The notes beneath the pieces are model-generated. The model was not told where the DNA came from. It saw only the letters and a list, made by a program, of their open reading frames with translations, and searched no databases. From Pirellulales bacterium (lineage in GTDB: Bacteria > Planctomycetota > Planctomycetia > Pirellulales > JACPPG01), in NCBI GenBank assembly GCA_036499395.1, contig DASYDW010000136.1, positions 124,001 through 188,000 on the forward strand: DNA of 64,000 nucleotides. Reading direction: 5' to 3'. The position numbers and the translations under genes are program-made. Below, in pieces: positions 44,159-54,093 of this stretch (position 1 is the first letter of the stretch; the number at the start of each line of letters is the position of its first letter).

Positions 44159-45883
44159 TTAATAGCCCACGGCTTTGCCCACGGTCTGCCGGGTGTCCGC
44201 CGCACCCTCGAGGGTATCGCCGACGATGTGAATCGTATGGGCGTCCCCTTGCTCGCGCGGCTTGGAGACGACCGTATGCCCCAGTGCTTTTAGTTGCTCA
44301 ACGAGCGGCGCCGTGGCCGGCTCATTGGCCAGTTCGAACGCCACGCGATCGGGCAGCCATTGGTGATGCATTCGCGGGGTAGCAACCGCCGCGGGTGCAT
44401 CCATCCCGAAATCAAGCACATTCATCAGCACACACAGCACCGTGTTGGGAATCGTGCGGCCCCCCGGCGAACCAGTTACCAGTCGCAGTTGCCCGTCGCG
44501 TGCAACGATGGTGGGCGATTGCGAGCTGAGCATTCGTTTGCCCGGGGCAATCAGGTTCGCGTCGGTGCCGATCAAACCACGCCGGTCTGTCCAACCTGGC
44601 CGGGCGTTGAAATCGGTCATTTCATTGTTCAACAAAAAGCCGGCGCCGCGTACCACGATTCGCGCGCCGTAGCTTTCTTGCAGCGTGTAGGTGTTGGCCA
44701 CCGCCATGCGATCACGGTCAACGATCGAAAAATGGGTCGTGCTCTCCCCCTCGGCCGCGATTTTCAACTCGGAAGCCAATCGTACACTGGGCGTCGCGCG
44801 CGAAAGGTCGATTTCGCTGGCAAGCTGTCGGGCGTATTCCTTCGTCGTGAGATGCGCGGGAATGGTGACGAAGTCTGGATCGCCCAGATATCGGGCACGA
44901 TCGCAGTAAGCGCGCCGCATCGCTTCGATCATCAGGTGCGAAGTGCGTGGGCTGAATCGCCCGTCCTTGGCCAGGTCGAAATTCTCCAGGATGTTCAGCA
45001 TCTCGACCAGGCATGTACCGCCGGAACTGGGAGGCGGCGGCCCGTAAATATCGAATCCGCGGTATGTGCCGTGAATCGGAGTGCGAATCTTGGCCGCGTA
45101 TTCGGCTAGATCATCGGCCGTGACCAGTCCACCGCCGGCGCGCATCTCGGCCACGATCGCCTGGGCGATTTGCCCCCTATAGAACGCCTCCGCGCCTTCG
45201 TCCGCCAGCAATTGCAATGTTCGCGCCAAGTCCGGTTGCACCAGAAGATCGCCGGCTTTCCACTTCTTGCCGTCCAGAGAGGAAAAAACTCGCCGGAATT
45301 CGTCGGTCGCGGTCGATTTTGCGGTCAGTGAGCGCAGGTCATCTGCCAAGGCCTCGTCGATCGCGAAACCCTGTTCGGCCAATTTGATGGCGGGTGCGAC
45401 CAGGTCGCGCCATGGCAGCTTTCCCCACCGCTGGTGCGCCATGGCCAGGCCACGCGGTGTGCCCGGCACCCCTACGGTCTTATGGGAATATGGCGCACCA
45501 TCCGTGGAGAACATATCTCGCGTCGCGGCGGCAGGGGCCGTCTCGCGGTAGTCAACGCAAACCGGCTCCTGACCACGGCCGGGCCAAATCAGCATGAAAC
45601 CGCCACCACCGATGTTGCCGGCGCCCGGGTAAGTAACGGCCAGCGCCAAGGCCGTGGCCACGGCCGCGTCGATCGCATTACCGCCACGTTCTAGGATCGC
45701 CAGACCGACGTCGGAAGCCTCGGGCGAGACCGAAACGACCATCCCCTGCTTAGCGCGCGCAGCGCTTGCGCCGATGCCTTCTGCCTCACCCCGAGCAATG
45801 CTCGGCGCGACCGCCGCACTTCCGACCAGTACAACGGCAATCAAGAAAGTCGAGATCCGATGGAACTTACGGCGAGGATGCAT
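44159..45883 (-). CDS. ggt: Gamma-glutamyltransferase
   Basis: GGT cleaves gamma-glutamyl bonds, as in glutathione, and is autoprocessed into two subunits. The 574-residue product has a signal peptide (FLIAVVLVGSAAVAPSIARG), the GGNAIDAAVATALALAV and YPGAGNIGGGGFMLI segments, and the nucleophile Thr region (ESTTHFSIVDRDRMAVANT), with GSPGGRTIPNTV near the C terminus. The reading frame extends to 46081, but the MHPRRK start at 45883 is right, as the longer form would overlap the divergent gene. It is likely periplasmic. Confidence 0.95.
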   Translation of the reverse strand: MHPRRKFHRISTFLIAVVLVGSAAVAPSIARGEAEGIGASAARAKQGMVVSVSPEASDVGLAILERGGNAIDAAVATALALAVTYPGAGNIGGGGFMLIWPGRGQEPVCVDYRETAPAAATRDMFSTDGAPYSHKTVGVPGTPRGLAMAHQRWGKLPWRDLVAPAIKLAEQGFAIDEALADDLRSLTAKSTATDEFRRVFSSLDGKKWKAGDLLVQPDLARTLQLLADEGAEAFYRGQIAQAIVAEMRAGGGLVTADDLAEYAAKIRTPIHGTYRGFDIYGPPPPSSGGTCLVEMLNILENFDLAKDGRFSPRTSHLMIEAMRRAYCDRARYLGDPDFVTIPAHLTTKEYARQLASEIDLSRATPSVRLASELKIAAEGESTTHFSIVDRDRMAVANTYTLQESYGARIVVRGAGFLLNNEMTDFNARPGWTDRRGLIGTDANLIAPGKRMLSSQSPTIVARDGQLRLVTGSPGGRTIPNTVLCVLMNVLDFGMDAPAAVATPRMHHQWLPDRVAFELANEPATAPLVEQLKALGHTVVSKPREQGDAHTIHIVGDTLEGAADTRQTVGKAVGY

Positions 45884-45996
45884 AGTTGCATTCCAAGAAA
45901 TCTGACGAATCGCTACTTTGAACATCATAACAATGGCAATCCGTAGCCGCTGATGATTGTGCTCCTCGCTCGATTGCTCGTATCCAGGTTGTAAAC

Positions 45997-48264
45997 TTGT
46001 CGACGCTCGATTCCACAACGCCTGGCGTTCAGGATGGCCTTGTGCCCACGACTGCCGATGTGCGTGCGCGCGGCGCCGCACGGCCGTGGTATTTGGACCT
46101 CGTCGCGGGCATGTTCTTATGCGGCGCCGTGGCTCTCATTTACGGGCATGCGGTTCATGCGCCGTTTATCTTTGACGATCGAATCTCGATCGTCGAAAAC
46201 CCGTCGATCCGTACGATTTGGCCGCTCTTGGGAACTGATAAGCGCCCTGGCCCGTTGCAAGCGCCGCTCGACGTAAGTACCGCCGGACGTCCGCTGGTGA
46301 ATTTCTCGTTGGCCGTTAACTACCAAATCGGGCGTCTCGACCCGACCAGTTACCACGCGTTCAACGCGCTCGCTCACGGCGTGGCCACGTTGCTAATGTG
46401 GCTGATCGTGCGTCGCACCTTGTGCCTGCCCTTCTTTGGCGATCGGTTCTTGAACGCGGCTAACCGCCTGGCCTTCACGGCGGCGCTGTTGTGGGCGGTT
46501 CATCCGCTGCAGACCGAAACGGTCGAATACGTGACGCAGCGAACCGAGCTTCTGATGGCGCTGTTCTACCTGGGGACGCTGTACGCGGCGCAACGTTACT
46601 GGGCCGCGACCGGTCACGCGCAGGGCTACTGGCTCGTGGCCGCTTGGGGCGCCGCATTAGCCGGCATGGCTTGCAAAGAGGTCATGGTCACCGTGCCGGT
46701 CGTAGTGCTATTGTTCGAGCGAACGTTCCTGCGCGGCTCGTTTCGCGCCGCCATCGATCAGTCGTTGCCGCTGTATCTCGGCTTGTGCGCTTCATGGGCG
46801 TTGCTGATCGCCTTGAATTACGGGGGAGCGCGATCCGCCTCGGCCGGTTTTCATTTGGGCGTTTCGGCCTACGACTGGTGGCTCGTCCAGTCGCGGGTGC
46901 TGTTTCTTTACCTTTGGCTGACTATCTGGCCTTGGCCGATGGTGATCCATTACGAGTTCCCCTACTTCGAGTCGATAGCGTCGGCCTGGATGTGTGTCGT
47001 TCCAGTACTGCTGCTGGCTGTCGCCACGATTTGGCTGGTATATCGCCGGACGGCGACAGGCTTCGTTTGGGCAGCCGCGTTCATCGTGCTTTCGCCGACA
47101 TTCACCGTGCCGATCATTACTGAGATCGCCGCCGAGCGCCGCATGTATCTGCCGCTGGCGGCGCTTCTGCCGTGGATCATAGGGGGTGGGTACACGCTGG
47201 TCGATCGAATGATGAATCGGCTGCGAAACACAGATCAAACTTCCCACACAAGCCATCTCCCGTTAGTGCTGACGATCGCAATTACGCTCGGAATGGCCGC
47301 CGTTTGTGGCTGGTTGAGTTTCGAGCGGACGGGCATCTACAACGACCCGATCGCACTTTGGGAAGACGCGGCCCTGTATCAGCCAGACAACTCCCGCGTG
47401 CAGAATAATTTAGGGGTCGAACTTGTCGACTCGCGCCGGCCCGCCGAGGCATTACCACACTATGAACGCGCCCTGGAGTTGCAGCCGGATTACGTCGAAG
47501 CACGATCGAATCTCGGCGTAGCACTGGTGCATCTGCAGGAATTCGCCCGCGCGCGGCCGGAATTCGAACAGGCGTTGGCCATCAATCCTCATTACGTCGA
47601 CGCCCACATCAATTTGGCTCATCTGCTGGTCGAAGCTGGACGACTCGAGGAGGCGGTCGAGCAATACCGCGCCGCCCTTACTCAAAGGCCGAACGCCGCC
47701 GAATTGCATTCCAACTTGGGGCACGTCCTGGGACTTTTGGGGGATGGGCAGCAGTCGGTCGCTGAATTTGAAGAGGCGGTGCGCCTAAAGCCGGATTTCG
47801 CCGAAGCCCATTTGAATCTCGGCGCCTCGCTGGCCAATACGAAACCGCAAGAGGCGGTGGCCCACTATGAAGCGGCATTGCGAGCCAATCCCGACTTTGT
47901 CGAGGCGCATAGCAATTTAGGAGCCCTGTTGAACGCCTTGGGGCGCAATGAGGAAGCGGTCGAACATTTTCGCGAGGCGCTCAGACTGAGGCCTGATTAC
48001 GCCGAGGCGCATTCCAACCTAGGCATTGCCCTGGTGACCGCCGGCAATATCAAAGAGGGAATCGAGCAATTCGACCAAGCCGTAAAACTGAAACCGGACA
48101 TTGCGGGCTACGCGAATCTGGCCATGCGCTACGCCCAGGCCGGGCGTACGGACGAGGCAATTGCGACTGCCGAAATTGCCCTGGACATCGCGCGCACGCA
48201 GGGCCAGCAAAAGATGGCGGCCCCCATCGAGGAATTGTTGCGTAAGCTCCGTCAGATGCGCTGA
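45997..48264 (+). CDS. Polytopic membrane protein with C-terminal TPRs (TMTC-like)
   Basis: This 755-residue protein has about eight to nine membrane helices in its first 440 residues, then eight tetratricopeptide repeats ending near residue 745. After the first helix comes FIFDDRISIVENPSI, the acidic loop seen in GT39/TMTC-type O-mannosyltransferases, which transfer sugars from lipid carriers. The TPRs may bind acceptor proteins. The start codon is TTG at 45997 with only a weak ribosome-binding site; a GTG start further in is possible. It is divergent from ggt. Confidence 0.78.
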   Translation: MSTLDSTTPGVQDGLVPTTADVRARGAARPWYLDLVAGMFLCGAVALIYGHAVHAPFIFDDRISIVENPSIRTIWPLLGTDKRPGPLQAPLDVSTAGRPLVNFSLAVNYQIGRLDPTSYHAFNALAHGVATLLMWLIVRRTLCLPFFGDRFLNAANRLAFTAALLWAVHPLQTETVEYVTQRTELLMALFYLGTLYAAQRYWAATGHAQGYWLVAAWGAALAGMACKEVMVTVPVVVLLFERTFLRGSFRAAIDQSLPLYLGLCASWALLIALNYGGARSASAGFHLGVSAYDWWLVQSRVLFLYLWLTIWPWPMVIHYEFPYFESIASAWMCVVPVLLLAVATIWLVYRRTATGFVWAAAFIVLSPTFTVPIITEIAAERRMYLPLAALLPWIIGGGYTLVDRMMNRLRNTDQTSHTSHLPLVLTIAITLGMAAVCGWLSFERTGIYNDPIALWEDAALYQPDNSRVQNNLGVELVDSRRPAEALPHYERALELQPDYVEARSNLGVALVHLQEFARARPEFEQALAINPHYVDAHINLAHLLVEAGRLEEAVEQYRAALTQRPNAAELHSNLGHVLGLLGDGQQSVAEFEEAVRLKPDFAEAHLNLGASLANTKPQEAVAHYEAALRANPDFVEAHSNLGALLNALGRNEEAVEHFREALRLRPDYAEAHSNLGIALVTAGNIKEGIEQFDQAVKLKPDIAGYANLAMRYAQAGRTDEAIATAEIALDIARTQGQQKMAAPIEELLRKLRQMR

Positions 48265-48279
48265 CGTTAGTCCTGCCGT

Positions 48280-49122
48280 TTATTTCAGCCAACCGCGTAG
48301 CCATACCCAAAAGCGGTTCTTCGCTTCCACGACCACGGGATTCGCATCGACGATCAGCGGAATCTCGTTTGGCACGTTATTTGGACTGATGACGCCGATC
48401 GTGACTTCACCGTCAGTGTAGTAGCGATCGCCGCCGCCGTTGCGGCCGTTCAGCGTCGGCCCCACGCCAGACACTTGATAGGTGCGTGTGAGTTCGTGCG
48501 CCTCGATCAATGTGTTCAAGACATGGTCGCGTTCGCCATCGACGTCCGCGTCGATGTGATGCGTGATTTGTCCTGTGCGATGACTTAACCCCACGCTGCG
48601 ATCTAACGTCGCGGCGCCCAACCAGGTGGGCCGGCCATCCTCGGCAGGCTGCTCGCTTTGCCAGAACCGGACGTGGTGCCGCTCGCGAGCGCTTTTGCCG
48701 ATCAACTGCTCGAAGGCCAGATCTTGCTTACGTCCCCAAACGAACAGGCTGCTGACCGGGGCATCGTCGTAAGCACGATCGAGCAGCACGCTTTCCGCGA
48801 TATGTACGCTGCTGCGTGCCGTGACCGAATCGGCCGGATGCCAATTGGCAGCCAGCATGGCTTTGATGATCTCGTCCTTTGTGCCGACAAGGCCGATGTT
48901 CAGCGGATCGCCTGGTATGCCGCTGTGCGTGACCGTGAACTTTGGCGCTTCTTCGAGATTCGGCTGATGTTCGTAATGCTTCCAAACGGCCGGTAATACG
49001 ATGTACGCCAGCACGAGCCATAAGATGACAGCCCACAGAGCGCGGATTGCCCAGCGGCGTTTCCAGCGCGTGGGAGCGGCTGCGATTGGCGGTGCGCTTG
49101 CTCTCGGTTCGTTGTTGTCCAT
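48280..49122 (-). CDS. LssY C-terminal domain membrane-anchored protein
   Basis: This 280-residue protein has an N-terminal Pro/Ala-rich region, one membrane helix (ALWAVILWLVLAYIVLPAVW) and a soluble domain of the LssY_C family (GDPLNIGLVGTKDEIIKAML, then WHPADSVTARSSVH, VSSLFVWGRKQDLAFEQ). The domain function is unknown. The ATG at 49122 was chosen over an upstream frame reaching 49362. It lies next to sucC, divergent. Confidence 0.85.
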   Translation of the reverse strand: MDNNEPRASAPPIAAAPTRWKRRWAIRALWAVILWLVLAYIVLPAVWKHYEHQPNLEEAPKFTVTHSGIPGDPLNIGLVGTKDEIIKAMLAANWHPADSVTARSSVHIAESVLLDRAYDDAPVSSLFVWGRKQDLAFEQLIGKSARERHHVRFWQSEQPAEDGRPTWLGAATLDRSVGLSHRTGQITHHIDADVDGERDHVLNTLIEAHELTRTYQVSGVGPTLNGRNGGGDRYYTDGEVTIGVISPNNVPNEIPLIVDANPVVVEAKNRFWVWLRGWLK

Positions 49123-49374
49123 GATCACTGCCGAGGTGGAATGTTTCGCGGCGCGTGCTACCTGCCCAAAGACATGTGACAGTCGCCGAGCCGCACGCAA
49201 GTATAGAAGCGCGCTGCCGCGCAAGCGCTGCCGAATCGAGCGAGGCGTCGCACGGTCGGCGGGGCTAGCCGCTCCTTGACCATCGGCGCGCGGCAGCCCT
49301 ATAATCCCCGGCTCGCACGCCTCGTGACGCCCGCGGGCGTCTGCTATCCCTCCCCCCAGCAAGCCGGTTCAGCG

Positions 49375-50559
49375 ATGAAAATTCACGAATTCCAGGCCAA
49401 GGAAATCCTTCGCAAGGCGGGCGTTCCGGTGCCGCAGGGCATCGTCGCACGCAGCGCCGCCGAGGCGTCCGACGCGTTCCGAAAGCTGGGCAGCCCGATC
49501 GCCGTCGTGAAAGCACAGATCCACGCCGGAGGGCGCGGCAAAGGAACCATCAAAGACAACGCCAATCAGCGCGGTGTGCAACTGGTACGCAGCGCCGAGG
49601 AAGCCGGCAAGGTCGCTGAGAATCTGATCGGCAAGTCATTGGTTACGATTCAGACAGGTGCCGAGGGGCAAATCGTTCACCAGGTGTTGGTTGAACAGGG
49701 CTGCGATATCGCCCGTGAGTTGTACCTGGGAATCGTCGTCGACCGCGGTTCGGCGGGACCCGTATTGATGGTCTCGAGCGAAGGGGGCATGAACATCGAG
49801 GACGTGGCCGCCAACACGCCCGAACTGATTTACAAAGAAAAGTTCGATCCGGCCGCCGGCCTCGGCGGATTTCAAGCTCGCAAGTTGGCGGCGAAATTGG
49901 GGCTTAAGGGAGCCAGCATCGCCTCGGCCGAAAAGTTCATGAAGGGGCTGTGCCGCGTCTTCGTGCAATGCGATTGCAGTCTGGCAGAAATCAACCCGTT
50001 GGTCGTCACCGGCGCCGGCCAACTGCTGGCGCTCGATGCGAAGATGACCTTCGACGATAACGCCATGTTTCGTCACAAGGACCTGGCCGAGCTGCGCGAC
50101 GTTTCCGAGGAGGAGCCCGCCGAGGTTCGTGCCGGTGCCGCGGGCCTCAGTTACGTCAAGCTCGACGGTAATATCGGCTGCCTTGTGAATGGCGCCGGCC
50201 TGGCGATGAGCACCATGGACCTGATCAAATTGCACGGCGGTTTTCCCGCTAATTTCCTGGACGTCGGTGGCGGTGCGAATGTCGACCAGGTGACCGAGGC
50301 TTTCCGTATCCTGCTATCGGACAAGAACGTCAAAGCCGTGCTCGTGAATATCTTCGGCGGCATCATGCGATGCACGACGATCGCCACGGCCGTGGTCGCT
50401 GCGTACAAGTCGGTCGGCTTCAATGTGCCGCTGGTCGTGCGGTTGGAAGGGACCGAGGTCGAAGAAGGCCGCAAAATCCTGGCCGAAAGCGGCGTCGACA
50501 TCATCGCCGCCGAAGGGCTGACCGACGCCGCCAAGAAAGTCGTTGCTGCCGTAGCCTGA
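49375..50559 (+). CDS. sucC: Succinyl-CoA ligase [ADP-forming] beta subunit
   Basis: The 394-residue beta subunit of succinyl-CoA synthetase, which links succinyl-CoA to succinate in the TCA cycle with nucleotide phosphorylation. It has the ATP-grasp fold (IHEFQAKEILRKAGVPVPQG at the start, VKAQIHAGGRGKG, LVEQGCDIARELYLG) and the CoA-side FLDVGGGANVDQVTEAF, VLVNIFGGIMRC. The frame opens upstream at 49276, but the family start is the ATG at 49375. It precedes sucD by 98 bases. Confidence 0.97.
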   Translation: MKIHEFQAKEILRKAGVPVPQGIVARSAAEASDAFRKLGSPIAVVKAQIHAGGRGKGTIKDNANQRGVQLVRSAEEAGKVAENLIGKSLVTIQTGAEGQIVHQVLVEQGCDIARELYLGIVVDRGSAGPVLMVSSEGGMNIEDVAANTPELIYKEKFDPAAGLGGFQARKLAAKLGLKGASIASAEKFMKGLCRVFVQCDCSLAEINPLVVTGAGQLLALDAKMTFDDNAMFRHKDLAELRDVSEEEPAEVRAGAAGLSYVKLDGNIGCLVNGAGLAMSTMDLIKLHGGFPANFLDVGGGANVDQVTEAFRILLSDKNVKAVLVNIFGGIMRCTTIATAVVAAYKSVGFNVPLVVRLEGTEVEEGRKILAESGVDIIAAEGLTDAAKKVVAAVA

Positions 50560-50657
50560 GCCCTCGCGTTTACCTGCATCCCGCCGATCGCGCACCCCCG
50601 AAAACGCGTTCATCAAAACAACTATTCCGCCCACTCCTTCGCCGTAAAGAGTCGAGC

Positions 50658-51539
50658 ATGAGCATCCTGATCAATAAGAATACCCGCGTCCTCTGTCAGG
50701 GAATCACCGGCAAGGTCGGGCAATTCCACACCAAGGGCTGTCTCGATTACGGCACAAAGATGGTCGGCGGCGTTACGCCGGGCAAAGGGGGCGAATCGGT
50801 CCTCGGCTTGCCGGTGTTCGACACCGTGGTCGAAGCCGTGGAGAAGACAGGCGCTGATGCCACGATGGTTTTCGTGCCGCCGCCGTTTACGGCCGACGCC
50901 ATTCTCGAGGCGGTCGACGCAGGTATTAAGACCGTGATCGCCATTACCGAGGGGGTTCCGGTCCTGGACATGGTGCGCGTTTACGAAATCGTGCGCCGCA
51001 GCAACTCCGTATTGATCGGTCCGAACTGCCCCGGCGTGATCACGCCCGGCGAGTGCAAAATCGGCATCATGCCGGGCCACATTCATCGCCAGGGGCCCGT
51101 CGGGCTAATGAGCCGGTCTGGCACCCTGACCTACGAAGCAGCCTGGCAATTGACGAATCTGGGGCTAGGGCAGTCGACGTGCGTCGGGCTCGGCGGAGAT
51201 CCGATCGTCGGTACCTCGTTCATTGATGTATTGCGGCTGCTCGAGGCGGACCCCGCCACGGAAGCAATCCTGATGATGGGCGAAATCGGCGGTACCGCCG
51301 AGGAAGAAGCCGCCGCCTTCGTTCGCGAGCATGTGACGAAGCCGGTCGCCGCCTTTATTGCCGGCCGCGCCGCCCCTCCGGGCAAGCGCATGGGCCATGC
51401 CGGTGCGATCATTTCCGGTGGCAAGGGTACGGCCACAGAAAAAATCGCCGCCCTCGAGGCTGCAGGCATCGAAGTGGCCCAAAGCCCCGCCGATATGGGG
51501 ACCGCCATGCAACGCGCAATCGCCCGTAAGAAGCGCTAG
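50658..51539 (+). CDS. sucD: Succinyl-CoA ligase [ADP-forming] alpha subunit
   Basis: The 293-residue alpha subunit holds the CoA-binding Rossmann domain and the phosphorylated His (in KRMGHAGAIISGG). VLCQGITGKVGQFHTKGC, VIAITEGVPVLDM and IGPNCPGVITPGECKIGIMP are also diagnostic. The ATG at 50658 is the family start, though the frame is open well upstream inside sucC. With sucC it completes the enzyme. Confidence 0.97.
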   Translation: MSILINKNTRVLCQGITGKVGQFHTKGCLDYGTKMVGGVTPGKGGESVLGLPVFDTVVEAVEKTGADATMVFVPPPFTADAILEAVDAGIKTVIAITEGVPVLDMVRVYEIVRRSNSVLIGPNCPGVITPGECKIGIMPGHIHRQGPVGLMSRSGTLTYEAAWQLTNLGLGQSTCVGLGGDPIVGTSFIDVLRLLEADPATEAILMMGEIGGTAEEEAAAFVREHVTKPVAAFIAGRAAPPGKRMGHAGAIISGGKGTATEKIAALEAAGIEVAQSPADMGTAMQRAIARKKR

Positions 51540-51664
51540 TCGCAAGCGACGCAATTCGGGCGCGCGGTTACGGGGCGTTGCGCGTCCTTCATGTCATGAG
51601 CCGGCTTGTCTCGTTCAAAGCACGGCACATTGTCCATTCAAAAGCCCCGACCCGCTCAAAGCCC

Positions 51665-53122
51665 CTAGCGCCTGCCCGACATCTGTACGCGTTGATACAG
51701 CGCAAACTGATAGCCCGAAAGCCGCCCGCAAGGGTACTTCTGCACCAGGACGTAATCCTCGCCGCTTGCTGTTAGAGTGGGCGCGGGCCGAAAGGGACGC
51801 TGCTGATTATGCACCAGAAGCCAGTCGGGTGGCGGCGCACCGGGGCTGGCGGGCTTGTGAAAATTGGTGTACTCAAACACGTGCCCCTTGGGCAGGTAAT
51901 CGACGTAAAAGCCCAGGTACGTGGTGTTGTCGAAGTCGTCGTCGCCTGCGAGGCGGATCGTCGAGCCAGGTGTGTGCTCATTGACGTATTCAAGCGCATC
52001 AAGGTAATGGCCTCGGCCAACGGCTAGAAAATCGGCCGTTAGCTTCGCGTTTCCTGCCAATACGAGCGCGACGCCAATCACGGCCACGTACTTTCCCAAG
52101 CGTCCGAATTCGACCGTCCGGGCCACCAAAAAGCTGAACAGAATCTGCAGGAAAATCAGGTTCAGGTAGAAGTACCGCACATAAAGCAGGGGCGGCGGTT
52201 TGACGGACAGCAGAACTGCGGGAGCGACCACGAATCCCACCGTACAGAGCAGCCACAGATGCGATTTCTCGTGATGCAGAAGTACAAGACTGGCAACGGC
52301 CGCTGCAGCCGCAATCAGCGCCGCGCCAATGACTATGACCGGCTGCTCTGAAAAACAGCCCACCGCCAGAGCAAGAGAACTGGCCACGACGTCGCCTACG
52401 CGATAGGGGTCGCCGCCGCCAATCCGCATGGCGCGCACGTCCACCAAATAAAGAGCCAAAAAGAAGCTAATCGGCAGGGCATGCAATTGAACGAGCCGAA
52501 AAAGTGCTCGTTTCCATGTCGCCTCGGACATCGCAAACGACACGATCGAGCAGGCCAGCGCCCCGCAATAGAATTGGATGAACGTCAAATGCGACAGGGC
52601 GCCAAGCATCGTCGCCAGCGAGAAAGCCAGCGAAGCCCACACGTTGGGCCGTTGCAAGAAACGCTCGAGAAAGAGGAACGCTGCCAGGCTGAAAAAGCCG
52701 GCCAAAGCGTAACCACGTGCCTCCGATCCATAGACGTTCATGACGAACGAAGTGGCGCAAAACCAGGACGCGCATGCCGCGGCAACTCGTCCCCACCTTC
52801 GCGCAATCACGGCCGCAAGGATGACGGTCCCCACACTCGCGACAATCGAGGGGATTCGGTAAACGAACCAATTTCGTGCGCCGCCGCCAACGACATCCAT
52901 CCACAACGTGACGAGGTAGTGATTGTTGTCGTGGTGGAATGTGAATATCTCGCAGTACGTGTGCGGAATGCGCACAAAGGCCATCAGCGACCAAATCTCG
53001 TCGAGCCAGAACTCATCAAATGCCGCGACGATGCGCAACACCGTGGCAATGACGATCCCCAGCCCGACGACGCCCCGCAGCATGCGCGTTCTTACAGCGG
53101 CCGAAATCATCGATAGGCGCAT
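51665..53122 (-). CDS. GT39/PMT-like polytopic membrane glycosyltransferase
   Basis: This 485-residue protein has about ten membrane helices. The first extracytoplasmic loop carries FWLDEIWSL, the Asp-Glu pattern of the GT39 and ArnT superfamily that takes sugars from lipid phosphate carriers. The C-terminal 80 residues are soluble (TIRLAGDDDFDNTTYLGFYV). The frame opens at 53242, but the MRLSMISA start at 53122 places the first helix properly. The substrate is unknown. It is convergent with sucD, and the TMTC-like gene nearby is of a related type. Confidence 0.75.
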   Translation of the reverse strand: MRLSMISAAVRTRMLRGVVGLGIVIATVLRIVAAFDEFWLDEIWSLMAFVRIPHTYCEIFTFHHDNNHYLVTLWMDVVGGGARNWFVYRIPSIVASVGTVILAAVIARRWGRVAAACASWFCATSFVMNVYGSEARGYALAGFFSLAAFLFLERFLQRPNVWASLAFSLATMLGALSHLTFIQFYCGALACSIVSFAMSEATWKRALFRLVQLHALPISFFLALYLVDVRAMRIGGGDPYRVGDVVASSLALAVGCFSEQPVIVIGAALIAAAAAVASLVLLHHEKSHLWLLCTVGFVVAPAVLLSVKPPPLLYVRYFYLNLIFLQILFSFLVARTVEFGRLGKYVAVIGVALVLAGNAKLTADFLAVGRGHYLDALEYVNEHTPGSTIRLAGDDDFDNTTYLGFYVDYLPKGHVFEYTNFHKPASPGAPPPDWLLVHNQQRPFRPAPTLTASGEDYVLVQKYPCGRLSGYQFALYQRVQMSGRR

Positions 53123-53520
53123 GGTGTTTTCAATTTGCGCACGAGTTGATTGCCTGCTAACAACTAACGGTTCCGCAAGTCGTTCGGCAAGCACCTCGCC
53201 TCTGCGAGCCGCATCGAAAACGGCTTGACACGACGGCTGCATTCGCCCTCAGGCCGTGCTGAACCTGGATCGCAGTCCCCGCCCTTTATCGCAGCTTCCG
53301 CGCGGCGCAAACGGCACCAATGGGTGGAGCCGCCGTGCCGCGAAGTACTTACAAGAAAAAGAGAGCATGGATGCGCATCGGCGGGACATCGTTTCTCTTA
53401 AGTGCCCGCCGGCCAAACTCATTTTTTCGACGCAACTTATTAACCAGACTTGGCTTATCGACCAAAACAAAAATCGACATTCGGGTAGCAAGAAGTTTGC
53501 GGAATTTGCTGACTTTTTCA

Positions 53521-53548
53521 TTGACGCCACCCCTATTGCTGGTAGACT
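53521..53548 (+). promoter_or_regulatory. Putative sigma-70 type promoter
   Basis: TTGACG (53521-53526) and TAGACT (53543-53548) with a 16-base spacer fit a standard promoter. Transcription would begin near 53555, giving a leader of about 540 bases before the PEP-CTERM gene. This is a sequence match only. Confidence 0.4.
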
Positions 53549-53612
53549 GTGTCGAAGTTGGCTGCCGTGCGCCCTTTGTTCGGCACGCCTGTTTTAACCG
53601 GCAAGACCCTTA

Positions 53613-53700
53613 ACGAGGGAGCAAACGCTAATGATTCGGACGCGATTCGATTCATCCCTCGTATCGGTGCATCATGCTGCACTGATGGGCCGCAAAGCCC
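53613..53700 (+). other. Three abutting helices in the PEP-CTERM leader
   Basis: ACGAGGGA (53613-53620) pairs with TCCCTCGT (53655-53662). The next base starts ATCGGTGCA (53663-53671), which pairs with TGCACTGAT (53678-53686; one G-U). The next base starts GGGC (53687-53690), pairing with GCCC (53697-53700). There are no unpaired bases between helices. The 34-base loop of the first holds GCAAACGC and GGACGC. Candidate leader RNA; not matched to a known riboswitch by eye. Confidence 0.45.
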
Positions 53701-53956
53701 TTCCTTCGGCAGCGAAGTACATCGCCGTTCTGGCACGCTTCGCCAATACGACCCTTGCAGGTCGTGCCTCTTGCCAATCAATCGAGCACCCACTTGTGCT
53801 TAGCAATACGCACGACGCACGGCGATTTCCGTTGCGGACTGCGTCGTATTGCTCGAACCAACGTAACACCACACACCGTGATCCTGGGCACATTTGAACC
53901 ACAAGAAGGAGAAATCCTCCACAGACTGACACCTTGGCTCCAGCGACCAAAACGCT

Positions 53957-53987
53957 GAACGTCGATCAACGTTCGAAAAGCACGTTG
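53957..53987 (+). promoter_or_regulatory. Mutually exclusive hairpins before the first PEP-CTERM gene
   Basis: GAACGT (53957-53962) can pair with ACGTTC (53969-53974), while CAACGT (53967-53972) can pair with ACGTTG (53982-53987). The two pairings share bases, so only one can form. This is the layout of a switch, but the stems are only 6 bp. Confidence 0.35.
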
Positions 53988-54093
53988 AAGGATCAATGAC
54001 GAACAGCAGATACGAAAAACCGATTCGCGTTAGTTCGAAAAAGAGTGTTTTTAGTAAATCAGAGCGTGACAACATTACGAATGGGAGTTGCTA

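Larger units (their letters stand above)
53123..54093. other. Long leader region before the first PEP-CTERM gene
   Basis: No gene is convincing; an 88-codon frame at 53631-53897 has poor coding quality. It holds a putative promoter (53521-53548), three abutting helices (53613-53700) and two mutually exclusive hairpins (53957-53987), all listed separately. An A/T-rich stretch lies at about 53400-53520. The last 12 bases hold GGGAG before the ATG. Confidence 0.45.

Noticed and set aside
53631..53897. An 88-codon plus-strand frame in the PEP-CTERM leader with GAGGGAG before its ATG
   Set aside because: The product looks random, and the GAGGGAG forms part of the first helix; I prefer the leader RNA reading.
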